Assembly: GCF_004804275.1 (NCBI RefSeq)
Contig: NZ_STGI01000004.1
Span: 207,605-271,604, forward strand
Direction of reading: 5' to 3'
Length of the DNA: 64,000 nt
Source: Herbaspirillum sp. ST 5-3
GTDB lineage: Bacteria; Pseudomonadota; Gammaproteobacteria; Burkholderiales; Burkholderiaceae_D
The translations under genes were made by a program, and so were the position numbers. Numbering within the stretch: the first letter of the stretch is position 1; the number at the start of each line of letters is the position of its first letter. The notes beneath the pieces are model-generated. The model ran no database searches, was not told where the DNA came from, and worked only from the letters and a program-made list of their open reading frames with translations. Positions 1 to 8,813 of the stretch are shown here, in pieces.

Positions 1-1
1 G

Positions 2-268
2 GCCGAAGTCGCGCGCATGCTGCTGAGCGAACAAGGTTTGCTGACCCTGGTAGCCGTTCCGCTGGGATGCCTGCTCGGCTATGGCTTGTCGGCACTGCTG
101 TCGCAACTGCTGAGCCAGGATTTGTTCCGCATTCCGCTCGTCATCAGCACACGCACCTTCCTGCTTTCGATCGGTGTTGTCCTGCTGTCGGCGACGGCAT
201 CGGGTTACCTGGTGTGGCGCAAGGTGCACAAGCTCGATTTGATCGAAGTACTCAAGACACGTGAATAA
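2..268 (+). CDS. ABC transporter permease, FtsX/MacB type (C-terminal end only)
   Basis: The reading frame is open from the first bases of the window, so the gene begins upstream and only about the last 88 residues are visible. They show a hydrophobic segment (around LLTLVAVPLGCLLGYGLS), an extracytoplasmic stretch, a second hydrophobic segment (TFLLSIGVVLLSATASGYLVW) and a short cytoplasmic tail ending LIEVLKTRE. This is the usual C-terminal layout of the FtsX domain of MacB/LolC-type permeases, where the last helix is followed by a conserved basic-acidic tail. The next gene overlaps it by 8 bp and encodes a HlyD-type adaptor. That pairing fits an efflux or export system; the ATPase would lie upstream. 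The substrate cannot be told. Confidence 0.8.
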   Translation, partial: AEVARMLLSEQGLLTLVAVPLGCLLGYGLSALLSQLLSQDLFRIPLVISTRTFLLSIGVVLLSATASGYLVWRKVHKLDLIEVLKTRE

Positions 269-1499
269 ACCGTCGAACATGGATAGCCATACAGAAACGA
301 AGAATGCCAGGAGCGTGAAGAAAGCCTCCCGCAGGTGGACACTCGGTCTGCTGGGCCTTGTTGCCGCCGTCTTGGTCGCGTGGTACTTGTTCGCCCCCGA
401 ACCGCTGGTCATGGAAATCGCCGCCGTCGAGTCCGGGCCGCTGCAGGTGACGGTGAACAATCAGGGCCAGGTGCGCGTCCATGACAAATATGTGGTCGCG
501 GCGCCGGTTGCGGCCGAGATCGCGCGCATCGAATTGCATGACGGCGATCCGGTCGCGCAAGGCCAGGAGGTCGCCACGCTGAGCCCCTTGCCCATGGATG
601 AGCGGCAAAGGCGGGAAGCCGTCGCGCGACTGGACGCGGCAAAGGCGCTGGCACGGGAGGCCGCGCTGCGTGCCGACCGGGCGCAGACCGACATGCAGTT
701 CGCCACCAATGAGCGAGCCCGGGTCGAGCGCCTGGTCAACGACAATTTCGTTTCCCCCCAGGCTGTCGAGAAAGCCCTGACTGCCGAACGCACCAGCCGC
801 GCCGAGTGGGATGCGGCCAAATCCCGCCAGCAGGCGGCCGCAGCCGATGTCAAGGCCGCCGAGGCCGCCCTGCTGGCGGACGAGCGTCCGACCAAGGGCG
901 GCAAACGCGAACTCCGGCTGACTGCGCCGGTCGGCGGCTATGTACTGAAAGTCCACGAAAAAAGCGAACGAACAATCAACGCCGGATCGCCCCTGGTCAC
1001 CATCGGTGATCCGACGCGCTACGAAATCGTGGTGGACGTGCTCTCCACTGATGCCGTGAAGATCCATGCCGGCGATCTCATGCTGCTCGAAGGCTGGGGC
1101 GGCGGCAAGGCATTGCGCGCCCGCGTGCGTCTGGTCGAGCCGGTCGCCTTCACCAAGATTTCCGCGCTCGGTGTCGAAGAACAGCGTGTGAATATCATCG
1201 CGGATCCGGTCGACCCGCTCGGGCCGCTGGGGGATGGTTATCGCATCGAGGCGCGCATTGTCATCTGGCAGGGCGACAAGGTGACAAAACTTCCGGCCAG
1301 CAGCCTGTTCCGCGTCGGCGAGGAGTGGCATGTGTTCGTGGTGGAGAATGGCCGGGCGAAAGAGCGCGCGGTGACGGTCGGCCAGCGCAACCAGGACGAG
1401 GTGCAGATCCTGTCCGGCCTCGCCCCCGGCGCGCGGGTGATTCGCTATCCGAGCAATCAGCTCAGCGACGGCGCGCGGATCACCGCCGCCGGGCGCTGA
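261..1499 (+). CDS. HlyD/RND-type periplasmic adaptor subunit
   Basis: This is a 412-residue membrane-fusion protein that would link an inner-membrane pump to an outer-membrane channel. The N-terminus is basic and followed by one transmembrane helix (about residues 28-46, GLLGLVAAVLVAWYLF). Then come the first half of the lipoyl/barrel-sandwich domain (about 58-110), a long Ala/Arg/Glu-rich coiled-coil hairpin (about 115-205), the second lipoyl half (LRLTAPVGGYVLKV) and beta-barrel domains. The GTG start used here overlaps the permease stop by 8 bp, which suggests translational coupling. An ATG at 279 (MDSHTETKN) is the alternative and may be the real start. It forms an operon with the upstream permease. 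The adaptor family is clear; the exported substrate is unknown. Confidence 0.85.
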   Translation: MNKPSNMDSHTETKNARSVKKASRRWTLGLLGLVAAVLVAWYLFAPEPLVMEIAAVESGPLQVTVNNQGQVRVHDKYVVAAPVAAEIARIELHDGDPVAQGQEVATLSPLPMDERQRREAVARLDAAKALAREAALRADRAQTDMQFATNERARVERLVNDNFVSPQAVEKALTAERTSRAEWDAAKSRQQAAAADVKAAEAALLADERPTKGGKRELRLTAPVGGYVLKVHEKSERTINAGSPLVTIGDPTRYEIVVDVLSTDAVKIHAGDLMLLEGWGGGKALRARVRLVEPVAFTKISALGVEEQRVNIIADPVDPLGPLGDGYRIEARIVIWQGDKVTKLPASSLFRVGEEWHVFVVENGRAKERAVTVGQRNQDEVQILSGLAPGARVIRYPSNQLSDGARITAAGR

Positions 1500-1655
1500 A
1501 TCGCCGGCGACTGCCGTCGCGATATCGCGCGGCAATTCCATTTGAGCACACACAAAAAACCGGCGGAAAGCGCGGCCGCGCGCTGAACTTTCAACATTCC
1601 TGTTCGTCCATCCGAAAAACACAGTGCATCGCACGACCGGACGATCAGGAGACAC

Positions 1656-2777
1656 ATGGACCGAGAAAACATCAACGAGAAGGTCAGCATCACCCTCTAC
1701 GAACAGTCCATCCCACCCTTCATCGAATCAAAACTGGCCACGCTCTATGCGCACATCTATTCGTCGCTGGCGCAGTTCACCGTTTACGGCAATGTCGATC
1801 CAGGCACCTATACCTATGTGGCGCAGAAAAACGACAAGACCGTCGCGGCGCTGGTGTTTCGCGTCAACGGGCGCAGGGCGCAGGTGCTGAACGAGCAGAT
1901 CTGGCTGGATGCAGGGGAAATCGATCGCTTCGTGCGCTACCTGTTCGACAGCTTTCCGGAAGTCGATGTCGTCAGCTTCGGCGCACTGCGCAGCGACCTG
2001 AAGCGGTTGGCGTTTCCCATCCAGCGCTTTTATCGCACCGAGGACATCGTCGTCAGCCTTCCTGCCACGGAGGAGGACTACCTTGGCATGCTCGGCAAGG
2101 CGACACGCAAGAACATCAAGAAGCACAGCAACCGCATCAAGCGCAGCCATCCGTCGCTCGCCTGCTCCGTCTACCTGAACGCCGAGGTGACCGAGCAGCA
2201 TGTGCGCGAGGTGATCGCCTTGAATCGTGCGCGCATGCGGCTGAAGAACAAGGTCTCCGAAATCGACGAGGACGAAACGCTGCGTCTGACCCGCCTCATG
2301 CAATTGTGCGGCATTGCCTTCATCATGAGCATCGACGGTAAGGTCGTCGCCGGATCGATTTGCAGCCGCGTCGGCGACAACATCTTCATGCACATCAGCG
2401 CGCACAACCCGGAGTACGACGACTTCCGTCTCGGTACACTGTGCTGTTACCTCACCATCTGCGAAGCGATCCGCCGCGGCGCCAGGGAGTTGCATTTCAT
2501 GTGGGGACGCTTCGACTACAAGTATGCATTCCTCGGCGTCAGGAATGATTACGACGAGCTGACGGTCTACCGCTCCCGTGCAACCATGCTGCGCCACGCC
2601 GGCAGCGCGCTCCGGATCGCATTCGAAGGGCACCGCAGGGCGCTGAAATTCCGGCTGCTCGATATCGCCGACCGGCAGGAGCATGACAATGCTGGTGCTC
2701 GCTGGGTGTCGCGCATGCTGAATGCCGCCCGTGACTTGAAGCAAACCCGTTTCGGCCCGATCGCGCGTGGAAGTTGA
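1656..2777 (+). CDS. GNAT/FemAB-like acyltransferase (BioF2-like acetyltransferase domain)
   Basis: This 373-residue soluble protein has no signal peptide. The central part (about residues 140-310) resembles the Acetyltransf_6/FemAB-like GNAT fold. It has a basic segment ATRKNIKKHSNRIKR, a substrate-side helix LNRARMRLKNK, a core strand pair IAFIMSIDGKVVAGSICSRV and a late motif ELHFMWGRFDYKYAFLG. In this superfamily such proteins transfer acyl or aminoacyl groups in cell-envelope, polysaccharide or lipid pathways. The gene stands alone: 156 bp separate it from the adaptor gene, and downstream lies a nosR remnant on the other strand. The substrate is not predictable from sequence alone. Confidence 0.7.
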   Translation: MDRENINEKVSITLYEQSIPPFIESKLATLYAHIYSSLAQFTVYGNVDPGTYTYVAQKNDKTVAALVFRVNGRRAQVLNEQIWLDAGEIDRFVRYLFDSFPEVDVVSFGALRSDLKRLAFPIQRFYRTEDIVVSLPATEEDYLGMLGKATRKNIKKHSNRIKRSHPSLACSVYLNAEVTEQHVREVIALNRARMRLKNKVSEIDEDETLRLTRLMQLCGIAFIMSIDGKVVAGSICSRVGDNIFMHISAHNPEYDDFRLGTLCCYLTICEAIRRGARELHFMWGRFDYKYAFLGVRNDYDELTVYRSRATMLRHAGSALRIAFEGHRRALKFRLLDIADRQEHDNAGARWVSRMLNAARDLKQTRFGPIARGS

Positions 2778-2811
2778 GTTGTCGCTGCCCGCATGGAACA
2801 GCGACTGGTCG

Positions 2812-3018
2812 GTCAGGGCTTGTTGCCTGGCCAGCGCAATGAACAAGACAGTGATGCCGGCCACGATGACGGCCAATTCCCACCAGCGCTGCTTCCAGAT
2901 GCCGACCCAGGACGTGCTGTCCGGTGCCGCGGGAATCAAGAAGCGCTCCGGCAACTGGTAGGCGAGCTTGAAGTCCTTCCAGATGCGCTCGGGGTAGATC
3001 ATGCCCTTGAAACGGGTT
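2812..3018 (-). pseudogene. nosR fragment, duplicated remnant
   Basis: These 207 bp align without gaps to the middle of the full nosR gene (plus-strand positions 7095-7301). I count 14 mismatches by eye, about 93 percent identity. Read on the minus strand the fragment keeps the nosR frame. It encodes the segment from KGMIYPERI through SWVGIWKQRWWELAVIV to ALARQQAL, with only three residue changes that I can see. Similarity stops abruptly on both sides, and no start, signal peptide or ferredoxin part is present. It therefore cannot be a working NosR. It is either a recent partial duplication or the last trace of a second nosR copy. It lies between the GNAT gene and the sigma-54 regulator. Confidence 0.85.
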
Positions 3019-3298
3019 GCATCGCGCGCGGCCGCCGCGCTTCGTTTCCGTCCTTCGATTCTGCGTGCCGAATACCATGCGCGCATATCGCAACAGTGTT
3101 TGTCTTACAGCCGCAATTCATTGTTATCTCTAGTACATAACAGCTTTGCACCTACCGACATTCAGTAACGTGCAGCAAACACGCCTTATTTGTTGCTATC
3201 GCACACAGTGACTTTGTTCTGCTCAACACAGGTGATACAGTCTTGTACTCACCAGTGACGGAGGTCTGCGCACTCGTGAAGAGACAACAGGAGTAGAA

Positions 3299-5212
3299 GT
3301 GCTGACAACCCAGAGAGCGGGCATCGCCCCCGACGCGCATTGCGTCCCGCCGAATGATCGACGCAAGCGAACCATCGAGGAAGCACATCAGCGGTCTGCC
3401 GCATATGGCTTGTCCAGGTCTGCGCCAGCTTCAGTCAGCGCTGCACCCGCCATCGACCTGAAGCAGGCCATCGAGAAAAACAGCATGCTCCACTCGTATG
3501 CAATTCCCGTGATGGAAACGCTTTTCGAGCAGATCGCCAACACTGGCAGCATGGTGGTGTTGACCGGCCCCGCCGGCGTTGTGCTCCATGCCATCGGCGA
3601 TCGCGACTTTATGGAAAAGACAAGCGGCATTGGATTGCAGCCCGGCGTGCGATGGTCGGAGTGCAGCATGGGAACGAATGCCATCGGTACAGCCATCGTG
3701 GAGCAGGCACCAACGGTAGTGCACGCTGATGAGCACTACCTCGCCGCAAACCGTTTCCTCACCTGCTCCGCCGTGCCGGTCTTCGACCATCAACGGCGGA
3801 TCGCCGGCATACTCGGCGTGGCCGGCGACCATGTCAGTTTCCATCATCACACCATGGCGCTGGTGCGCCTGTCCGCGCAGATGATCGAAAACCAGTTGTT
3901 CTCGACGACATTCCGGAATGCGATCACGGTCCATTTTCACAGCCGGCCGGAATTCATCGGCACATTGATGGAAAACACGGCGGCATTCACCGCCGGCGGC
4001 CGCTTCTTGTCGGCCAACCATAGCGCGATGCGGCAGTTCGGATTGCCGCGATCGGCGCTCGAAACACACACCTTCAGCTCGCTGTTCGGCCTGCCGCTCT
4101 CCGAACTGTTCGACCACTATTGCAAGCTGTCGCCGGGCCTGCTGACGTTATGTCTGTACAACGGCTTGCGCGTTCATGCACATGCCGAACTACGCATCCC
4201 GGCTGGCGCGATCCAGGAGACGGCCGCGTCCACCGCGCTGGAGACACGGCGTCCGTCGAATGCATCGCTTCGATTTTCAAGTCTGCATTACCTGAACACC
4301 GGCGATCCGCAAATCGCAGGCGTGATCGACAAGGTGGGAAAAGTGATCGGCCGGGATATCCCTATCCTCATCCTCGGCGAGACAGGCACCGGCAAGGAAC
4401 TGCTAGCGCAGGCCATCCACAATGATTCTCCGCACGCCGGCGGGCCGTTCGTGGCAGTCAACTGCGCATCGATTCCGGAAACACTGATCGAGTCTGAACT
4501 GTTCGGCTATGAAGACGGTGCTTTCACCGGCGCCCGCAGGAAAGGCAGCGCCGGCAAGATTCTTCAGGCGAATGGCGGCACGCTGTTCCTCGACGAAATC
4601 GGCGACATGCCGCTGAACCTCCAGGCGCGACTGTTGCGCGTGCTCCAGGAGCGGACCGTCACTCCGCTTGGCTGCACCAAGTCCTATCTGCTGAACATCG
4701 CGCTGGTCTGCGCGACCAACCGTAATCTGCGCGAACAAATCGCCAGAAATGCCTTTCGCGAGGACCTGTATTACCGCTTGAACGGCCTGGTGATCAAGCT
4801 GCCGCCGCTGCGCGAGCGCACCGACCTCGAGACGGTGGTCGACAAACTGCTAGCCGCCCACCCGGGTACTGTGCGGCGAACCATTTCACCCGAATTGATG
4901 CAGGTATTCAAGCGCCACAGGTGGCCGGGCAATGTCCGCCAGCTTGCGAGCCTGGTCCGCACGGCGATCATCATGGCCGGCGACCAGCAGGAAATCGGGA
5001 TGGAGCATATGCAGGAAGACTTCCTGGAGGACATTGGTGCCATGGCGCTCGCGTCCGGCGGCGGACAGCAAGCTGCAAGCGGCAGCACGCTGGAAGATGT
5101 CGAGCTGTCGATGATGCGCAAGACACTGGAAGAGCTCGGCGGTAACGTATCGGCGGCAGCGCGGGCGCTGGGCGTGTCGCGCAATACGATTTACCGGAAG
5201 ATGAATCTCTGA
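3299..5212 (+). CDS. sigma-54-dependent activator, AcoR type (GAF-AAA-Fis HTH)
   Basis: This 637-residue enhancer-binding protein has an N-terminal GAF-like sensor (about residues 55-200, with GTNAIGTAIVE as in AcoR relatives). The sigma-54 interaction AAA domain follows, with Walker A GETGTGKE near residue 360, the sigma-54 contact loop GAFTGA near 406 and Walker B TLFLDEIGD near 428. A C-terminal Fis-type helix-turn-helix (GGNVSAAARALGVSRNTIY) ends the protein. GTG at 3299 is preceded by AGGAG at good spacing. AcoR-type proteins sense a small molecule and activate catabolic operons. The gene faces nosR-apbE convergently, and a sigma-54-type promoter precedes nosR, so that operon is a possible target. 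The TPP-dependent E1 genes at 33-35 kb are another candidate. Both links are inference. Confidence 0.88.
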   Translation: MLTTQRAGIAPDAHCVPPNDRRKRTIEEAHQRSAAYGLSRSAPASVSAAPAIDLKQAIEKNSMLHSYAIPVMETLFEQIANTGSMVVLTGPAGVVLHAIGDRDFMEKTSGIGLQPGVRWSECSMGTNAIGTAIVEQAPTVVHADEHYLAANRFLTCSAVPVFDHQRRIAGILGVAGDHVSFHHHTMALVRLSAQMIENQLFSTTFRNAITVHFHSRPEFIGTLMENTAAFTAGGRFLSANHSAMRQFGLPRSALETHTFSSLFGLPLSELFDHYCKLSPGLLTLCLYNGLRVHAHAELRIPAGAIQETAASTALETRRPSNASLRFSSLHYLNTGDPQIAGVIDKVGKVIGRDIPILILGETGTGKELLAQAIHNDSPHAGGPFVAVNCASIPETLIESELFGYEDGAFTGARRKGSAGKILQANGGTLFLDEIGDMPLNLQARLLRVLQERTVTPLGCTKSYLLNIALVCATNRNLREQIARNAFREDLYYRLNGLVIKLPPLRERTDLETVVDKLLAAHPGTVRRTISPELMQVFKRHRWPGNVRQLASLVRTAIIMAGDQQEIGMEHMQEDFLEDIGAMALASGGGQQAASGSTLEDVELSMMRKTLEELGGNVSAAARALGVSRNTIYRKMNL

Positions 5213-5252
5213 GCTCGCGCCGGGGGCAGGCAACGGCGCACCAGCACCTCAT

Positions 5253-6287
5253 TCACGCTGACGGAAAGCTCGGCGACTGCCATCGCGCGCCGGCCTTGTC
5301 GATCAGCATCGCATCCACGTTTTCCAGGCTCGCCACCAGCTTCATCGCTTTTGCCTTGCCCATCACCATCAGTGCGGTCGAAAGGCCGTCCGCGATAATT
5401 CCGGTCGGCGCGAGGACCGTCACGCTCGCCAGTTCGGGCGGCGATTTTCCGGTGTGCGGATCGAAGATGTGATGCTGCGTATAATCCGCGCTGAAATGCA
5501 TTTCGTAATCGCCCGATGTGGCCACGCAACGCCCATCCATGCGAAATGCCTGCGGCATCGGCTCGCGCTTGCGCGGATCCTGCACTGCCAGCATCCATGG
5601 CCGGGAGTGGTCGCGCGATCCGATCGCGCCGTACTCGCCGGTATCCAGCAATGCGTGCCTGATGCCGCGCTCGCGCACCCTTGCCAGCGCAAGATCGGTT
5701 GCGAAACCCTGCGCGATCCCATTCAGGGTAATGGCCATGCCGGGATGCAGCAATTGCACCCGCTTTCCGTCGAACGCCAGATGTTGCCAGCCGACGAGCG
5801 CCCGGGCATGGTCGATCCGTGCATCGTTCGGCAGGCCGCCCTCCTTCTCGGTCTGCTCATAGGTTCGCCAGAGCGGTTGCACCGTCACATCGAACGCGCC
5901 ATCGGTCAGCACCGACAAGTCCCGCGCCGCTTTCAGCACCGTGAGCAGAAAGGGATGCGGCCGCTCCAGGGTACCGCTGGCGTTCAGCGTGAATACCTGG
6001 CTTGCCTCGCGATGGATGCTCATCAACGCATCCACCTTCTTCGCTTCGGCGAACGCATCCTCGATGGCCAGGTTCGCCTGCCGTTCATCATCATGCAGCA
6101 GTTGTACCGAGATGGTAGTGCCGAAGGCGAGATCGAAGCCGCGATAAAGGCGTTCGCCGGACTCGCCCGGACTCCCCCTGAGCACGGTTCCCGGCAAGGC
6201 GTGGTTGTCGATGATCTTCCAGCCGGCAGCCAGCGCCGCCGTGCCGAGCCCGACTGAGGCAGCCATGAATTTTCTACGCCGCATCAT
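5253..6287 (-). CDS. apbE: FAD:protein FMN transferase (ApbE/NosX family)
   Basis: This 344-residue protein begins with a Tat-like signal (RRRKFMAASVGLGTAALAAGW), so it probably acts in the periplasm. ApbE enzymes use FAD to attach FMN covalently to threonine in target proteins; NosX is the version that serves NosR. Family segments visible are FDVTVQPLW, ITLNGIAQGFATDLA, ALLDTGEYGAIG and the late VTVLAPTGIIADGLSTALMVMG, which provides the metal-site D and T. The start overlaps the nosR stop by 4 bp (ATGA), and an ATG directly follows at the next codon. The pairing strongly suggests that ApbE flavinylates the neighbouring NosR. Confidence 0.92.
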   Translation of the reverse strand: MMRRRKFMAASVGLGTAALAAGWKIIDNHALPGTVLRGSPGESGERLYRGFDLAFGTTISVQLLHDDERQANLAIEDAFAEAKKVDALMSIHREASQVFTLNASGTLERPHPFLLTVLKAARDLSVLTDGAFDVTVQPLWRTYEQTEKEGGLPNDARIDHARALVGWQHLAFDGKRVQLLHPGMAITLNGIAQGFATDLALARVRERGIRHALLDTGEYGAIGSRDHSRPWMLAVQDPRKREPMPQAFRMDGRCVATSGDYEMHFSADYTQHHIFDPHTGKSPPELASVTVLAPTGIIADGLSTALMVMGKAKAMKLVASLENVDAMLIDKAGARWQSPSFPSA

Positions 6288-8389
6288 GCTTCCTTTCTAT
6301 CTGCAACCTGGATGGGAATGGTGCGCCTGCGCTTCGCTTCCATGATCAGCGGCGCGCACTGTTCGTCGCTTCGATAAATCACGACGCATTCCATGCACTG
6401 GAAGCAGTCTTCATAACGAATGCTGCCGTCCTGTTCGATCGCCTGGTATTGGCAGCGATGTCGACATGTCTGGCATGGCGATCCGCATTCCGCGCGGCGC
6501 GGCAGCCAGCGCCAGAGGCGCACGCGCCCGAACAGGGCGAGGCCGGCGCCCAGCGGACACAGGTAGCGGCAAAACATCTTGTAGACCACCATGTTGGCCA
6601 GCAGCAGGGCGAGCGCATACAGCACGAATGGCCAGGAACGCTGGAATCCCAGCGTGATTGCAGTCTTGAACGGTTCGATTTCCACCGCCTTGTCCGTGAT
6701 CGCCGGGGAGAACAGTGCGCTGGCGATGATGCCGGCAAAGGCCAGGTACTTGATCTGCCTGAGCCGCGCATCCGTGCGAGGCCGGAACCTAAGCGCGGGT
6801 ATGCGCAGCCATGCGCCGAGCGTCGCGATCCCCTCCTGCAATGCGCCGAACGGGCACAGCCAGCCACAGAAGGTGCCGCGTCCCCAGATGAACAGCGATA
6901 CGGCGACGGCAGTCCACAGGATGACGGTGGGCGGATCGAACAGAAGGAAGCCGAGGCCGCGCCCTTCCTTCAGCGCCTGCACGACGCTGGTGATGTTGAC
7001 GATGGAAAGCTGGCCCTGCGCGTACCAGCCGATGAAAAACACCGTGAACACCAGGTAGGCGCGCCTGAACCACTTGAAGCGTCTTGCATTGGCAGTCAAG
7101 GCTTGTTGCCTGGCCAGCGCAATGAACAAGACGGTGATGCCGGCCACGATGACGGCCAATTCCCACCAGCGCTGCTTCCAGATGCCGACCCAGGACGTGC
7201 TGTCCGGTGCTGCGGGAATAAAGAAACGCTCGGGCAGTTGGTACGTGAGCTTGAAGTCCTTCCTGATGCGCTCCGGGTAGATCATGCCCTTGAGGCGGGT
7301 TATGTTGAGCGAGAACTCCAGCGGCAGCGCCGGGTCGAGCCCGGCCTGGCTGATGACCCGGAATACCTTGACGGTATCGCCGCGCGCCGCGATTCCGTCG
7401 GGCAGAGAGAGATCAAGATTGAGGTCGCGCATTTCCAGCGGCAGCCCGCCCTGCGTCAATGCCAGCCGTTCCGACACCGCGCCCGGCACGAAATCATCCG
7501 GCACGACACTGTATCTGCCATGCGAAATTACGAGAAACGCATGGTCGCCCTCTTCCAGCCTGCCTTTCAATTTATTCCACTGACTGGGACCCAACAGGCT
7601 GCGCCCGATGCTCGGCATGCTAAGCCAGGCGACCTGCAGGTCGATAAACGTTTCGGCCGGAGACGACACGGCTTGTGGATCGATCCCGCTAGCAGGCGTA
7701 CCTGCGAATCGCTGCTCCACGTCCGCGTTTTTCAGGAGCATGTGCTTCAGCAATCCGCTTTTCAGCATCCCGTCGATGTCCAGCGGCTCAAACATATCGG
7801 AACGAATACGTGCTACCCGGTCGGGATCGCCTTTCCCCGAAAAGCCCAGCTTGCTGCGCGCCACCTTGAGCGCGGCCGACAAGATGCTCTGGTTCAGGAT
7901 GCGGACCGATGCGGTTGCCTTCGTGACACCATCGATATGCGCGTTGGCACTGTCGCGGCGATCCTGCTGCCGCTGCGTTCCCGTGTCGATCGAAATGTTC
8001 CGCATCAATGACAGGCCGCGGTACTGGCTGACGAACTTGAACAGCGGCGCTTCCCCCAGTCCGTCGAGAAAAACCGGCTCATGGTGGGACAGCACCTGCA
8101 CGTCCAGAAAATTGCCTTGATGATCGAGCGCCACCAGCAGATTCATCGGCACACCGGAAAAACCGGGGATCGGCGCCAGGTCGATCGATTCGAACAAATA
8201 GCCAACCAGCTCGTTGGACGTTGCGTTCTGCTTGAATACCGGCCATACCGGCAACGCCGCATCCTTTTGTCCCACGATGTAGGGCGACGGAAACCTTTGG
8301 ACCAACTCGTCGTGCGTCAGAACGCCGGCCAGAGCCGATGCCGCACCTGCTGCAAGCAGAATCAGGCCTGCCAGGAATGCACGCAGCAT
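6284..8389 (-). CDS. nosR: NosR-like membrane flavo-iron-sulfur protein
   Basis: About 701 residues from the ATG at 8389, which gives a clean signal peptide (MLRAFLAGLILLAAGAASALAG); an in-frame start at 8425 is possible. The periplasmic N-terminal domain contains IDGVTKATASV, the FMN attachment region in which a Thr would carry FMN. Hydrophobic helices follow (WWELAVIVAGITVLFIALA and others), with NapH/NosR-like cysteine patterns WGRGTFCGWLCPFGALQE and CRYLCPLGAGLALFG. A C-terminal 2[4Fe-4S] part shows CGSPCQTCRHRC and CFQCMEC. NosR passes quinol electrons for nitrous oxide reduction and is needed for nosZ expression. No nosZ, nosD, nosF, nosY or nosL is in this window. A stretch of this gene is duplicated at 2812-3018. 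Confidence 0.9.
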   Translation of the reverse strand: MLRAFLAGLILLAAGAASALAGVLTHDELVQRFPSPYIVGQKDAALPVWPVFKQNATSNELVGYLFESIDLAPIPGFSGVPMNLLVALDHQGNFLDVQVLSHHEPVFLDGLGEAPLFKFVSQYRGLSLMRNISIDTGTQRQQDRRDSANAHIDGVTKATASVRILNQSILSAALKVARSKLGFSGKGDPDRVARIRSDMFEPLDIDGMLKSGLLKHMLLKNADVEQRFAGTPASGIDPQAVSSPAETFIDLQVAWLSMPSIGRSLLGPSQWNKLKGRLEEGDHAFLVISHGRYSVVPDDFVPGAVSERLALTQGGLPLEMRDLNLDLSLPDGIAARGDTVKVFRVISQAGLDPALPLEFSLNITRLKGMIYPERIRKDFKLTYQLPERFFIPAAPDSTSWVGIWKQRWWELAVIVAGITVLFIALARQQALTANARRFKWFRRAYLVFTVFFIGWYAQGQLSIVNITSVVQALKEGRGLGFLLFDPPTVILWTAVAVSLFIWGRGTFCGWLCPFGALQEGIATLGAWLRIPALRFRPRTDARLRQIKYLAFAGIIASALFSPAITDKAVEIEPFKTAITLGFQRSWPFVLYALALLLANMVVYKMFCRYLCPLGAGLALFGRVRLWRWLPRRAECGSPCQTCRHRCQYQAIEQDGSIRYEDCFQCMECVVIYRSDEQCAPLIMEAKRRRTIPIQVADRKEA

Positions 8390-8770
8390 GACTGCACACT
8401 CTCTTCCACAGGCCTTGAAAACCAAAACGCTTTCATGGCTGTCTCCAATCGGTTTTTATGTCGCCGTCGAGGATGATGGCGCGATGTGTGCGTCCGGGCG
8501 GCCGCCACCGGTGGTCTGAAGGGAAGGATGGACTGCGCGCCCGGAGCACCGAGCTGTCATGGCAATTGCCATGCCAAGCCGGCCCCGTGTGGGATGCATC
8601 GACGAAGACAGGCCGAAAGCCGCCTCCTTGCGGGCGTCCAATCGGCATTGATATGCGGCGAGGTCGGCAGGCGTCGTGCCATATTCTTGAACAGATGAAC
8701 AACGGCTGCGCCAATCTGACACAGGCCGGTCATCGCTTGAGCGTATCGCTGCGCCCCCGGCAGACGAAAA
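8390..8770. other. intergenic region upstream of nosR
   Basis: About 380 bp without a credible gene. Frames on both strands here give Arg/Pro/Ser-rich shadow translations. The visible content is the sigma-54-like promoter at 8561-8577 and, further upstream, a short imperfect palindrome TGAC-N8-GTCA near 8715-8730 that could be an activator site. No FNR box of the type found elsewhere in the window was seen. Confidence 0.5.
8561..8577 (-). promoter_or_regulatory. putative sigma-54 (-24/-12) promoter of nosR-apbE
   Basis: Read on the minus strand the site is TTGGCATGGCAATTGCC. The GG (-24) and GC (-12) pairs are 12 bases apart, exactly as in the consensus TGGCACG-N4-TTGC, with one mismatch in the core (T for C). 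Transcription would start near 8550, about 160 bp before the nosR ATG. The same bases also form a 16-bp perfect palindrome (8558-8573), so a repressor operator is an alternative reading. A sigma-54 activator gene lies at the other end of the nosR-apbE pair. Confidence 0.5.
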
Positions 8771-8794
8771 AAAAGCCCGGCAAGCCGGGCTTTT
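8771..8794 (-). terminator. Rho-independent terminator of pbpG
   Basis: AAAAGCCCGG, a 4-base loop and CCGGGCTTTT form a 10-bp perfect stem. On the minus strand the stem continues into a run of eight T. It sits about 20 bp past the pbpG stop codon. Confidence 0.9.
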
Positions 8795-8813
8795 CGCCAT
8801 GCGGAACACCGCA

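Noticed and set aside
1325-2341. 338-codon plus-strand frame overlapping the adaptor and GNAT genes
   Set aside because: Arg/Gln/His-rich shadow translation across two well-supported genes in other frames.
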